Below, in pieces: positions 5,710-6,821 of a stretch of 6,821 nucleotides of DNA (its first letter is position 1; each line of letters begins with the position of its first letter). The notes under the pieces are model-generated. The model had not been told where the DNA came from. It worked only from the letters and a program-made list of their open reading frames with translations, and did no database searches. A program made the position numbers and the translations under genes. Source of the stretch: Propionibacteriaceae bacterium UBA4569 (lineage in GTDB: Bacteria > Actinomycetota > Actinomycetes > Propionibacteriales > Propionibacteriaceae); NCBI GenBank assembly GCA_002387005.1, contig DGKN01000197.1, positions 7,423 to 14,243 on the forward strand, written 5' to 3'.

Positions 5710-6821
5710 GCGACGTGGTCGTCATCGGGGCCGGGCTCGCGGGACTCTCCGCGGCGCTGCGCCTGCGCCAGGCCGGACTCACGGTGACCCTGCTCACCAA
5801 GGGCCTCGGGGGCATCCAACTGGGCCAGGGGACGGTCGACGTCCTCGGCTACACCCCCACCCGGGTCAACGAACCGCTGCTAGCGCTCGACTCCTTCGTC
5901 GCCGACAACCCCGAGCACCCCTACGCGGTGCTCGGCGTCGAGGGCGTCCGCACTGGCGTCCAATGGCTCGCGGACGTGCTGGGTGCCGAGCAGCTGACCG
6001 GATCGGTGGATCGCAATGTGCTGTTGCCCACCGCCGTCGGTGCGCTGCGTCCGACCGCGTTGGTGCCGCCGTCGATGGCCGCCGGCGCCGCTGAGGCCGG
6101 CAAGAAGTACTGCTTCGTCGGCATCCGGCAGCTCAAGGACTTCTACCCACAGCTGGTCGCCGACAACCTGAACCGCACCGAGTTGCCCGACGGCGGACGG
6201 GTGACTGCCCGCCACGCGATGATCGACTTCGAGGCGCGCGCCGAGGCTGACTCGTCCGCACTGACCATCGCCCGAGCCCTGGACGACCCGGCGCAGCGGG
6301 AACGCTTCGCCAAGGCCGTCCGGGCGGTGGTCTCCGGAGCCGAGACCGTCGGACTTCCCGCGGTGCTGGGCACCACGCCCGAGCTGTGGAAGGACCTGGC
6401 GGAGCGGATCGGCGCGCCGGTCTTCGAGGTCCCGCTGCCCCCACCGTCCGTGCCGGGCATCCGGCAGAACACCGCACTGGTGCACGCCGTCAAGGACGCA
6501 CGGGTCCGCTTCGTCAACGGCACCAGGGCCTTCACCGCCCGTTACGAGGGCGACCGCCTGGCCGGGGTGACGATCGAGGGCACCGGACACCACCAGGAGT
6601 ACACCGCCGACGAGTTCATCCTTGCCACGGGCGGTTTCGAGTCCGGCGGGCTGCTGCTCGACTCGTACAACACGCTGTCCGAGACCGTGCTGGGTTTGCC
6701 CGTGCACGGCGGTTCGGTCGCCGACATGGTGCATGGCGACTACTGGGGCCACGACCAGCCGCTGTTCAAGGCCGGGCTGCGCGTGGACGACCAGATGCGC
6801 GTCCTCGGCACGGACGGGCAG
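5706..6821 (+). CDS. glpB: Anaerobic glycerol-3-phosphate dehydrogenase, subunit B (C-terminus beyond window)
   Basis: The frame is open from ATG 5706 to the window edge, giving 372 residues of a protein usually about 420 long, so roughly the last 50 are missing. It begins MSDVVVIGAGLAGLSAALRL, a flavin-binding fold with Gly8, Gly10 and Gly13. E. coli GlpB features I recognise include FVGIRQLKDF in the middle, PPPSVPGIR (245-253) and ATGGFESGG (307-315), the second FAD-contact strand. GlpB is the second flavoprotein subunit of the GlpABC complex and carries electrons between GlpA and GlpC. The start codon overlaps the glpA stop as ATGA, and GGAAGGAG lies seven nt upstream inside glpA (5691-5698), so the two are cotranscribed and translationally coupled. 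glpC, with two 4Fe-4S motifs, is expected next but is not in the window. Confidence 0.94.
   Translation, partial: MSDVVVIGAGLAGLSAALRLRQAGLTVTLLTKGLGGIQLGQGTVDVLGYTPTRVNEPLLALDSFVADNPEHPYAVLGVEGVRTGVQWLADVLGAEQLTGSVDRNVLLPTAVGALRPTALVPPSMAAGAAEAGKKYCFVGIRQLKDFYPQLVADNLNRTELPDGGRVTARHAMIDFEARAEADSSALTIARALDDPAQRERFAKAVRAVVSGAETVGLPAVLGTTPELWKDLAERIGAPVFEVPLPPPSVPGIRQNTALVHAVKDARVRFVNGTRAFTARYEGDRLAGVTIEGTGHHQEYTADEFILATGGFESGGLLLDSYNTLSETVLGLPVHGGSVADMVHGDYWGHDQPLFKAGLRVDDQMRVLGTDGQ

Noticed and set aside
5880..6752. A 290-codon open frame on the minus strand opposite glpB
   Set aside because: Shadow of glpB with no motif and no ribosome site noted; glpB matches its family throughout.

Overview
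The window looks like chromosomal DNA from a high-GC Gram-positive bacterium. G/C-ending codons dominate, GTG and TTG starts occur alongside ATG, and Shine-Dalgarno sites are mostly clear. The gene content (anaerobic glycerol-3-phosphate dehydrogenase GlpA/GlpB, alanine dehydrogenase, and a protein that looks like the start of a diphosphate-type PEP carboxykinase) suggests an anaerobic or facultative actinobacterium. A propionic-acid bacterium (Propionibacteriaceae) is my best guess. That placement is inference from content, not from a marker gene.

Layout. Left part, minus strand, read right to left: a short-chain dehydrogenase/reductase (3773-2826, TTG start); a DenV-type pyrimidine-dimer glycosylase homologue (2823-2392, GTG start, 2 nt after the SDR stop); alanine dehydrogenase ald (2325-1210) with its own promoter, whose -35 box overlaps the glycosylase stop codon; a 174-bp gap with two stem-loops, the ald-proximal one better paired in the minus-strand transcript; and a large protein (1035 to beyond base 1) that leaves the window after 345 residues. 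Right part, plus strand: glpA (4015-5709) and glpB (5706 to beyond 6821), overlapping by ATGA and therefore translationally coupled. A glpC gene would be expected just past the right edge. The 241-bp divergent region 3774-4014 serves both transcription units. It holds a plausible glpA promoter, a 14-bp imperfect palindrome and a 9-bp direct repeat.

How the genes could work together. GlpAB(C) oxidises glycerol-3-phosphate to dihydroxyacetone phosphate and passes electrons to menaquinone. If the leftmost gene is a PPi-type PEP carboxykinase, it would join PEP to oxaloacetate, feeding the reductive branch to fumarate, succinate and propionate that can accept those electrons. Ald links pyruvate and alanine with NADH. 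This metabolic reading is inference. The SDR and glycosylase pair has no obvious link to it.

I see no RNA genes, insertion sequences, CRISPR arrays or phage genes. No undescribed system is evident. The points most worth a second look are the identity of the large truncated protein, the altered catalytic positions of the glycosylase and the SDR, and the control region between the SDR and glpA.
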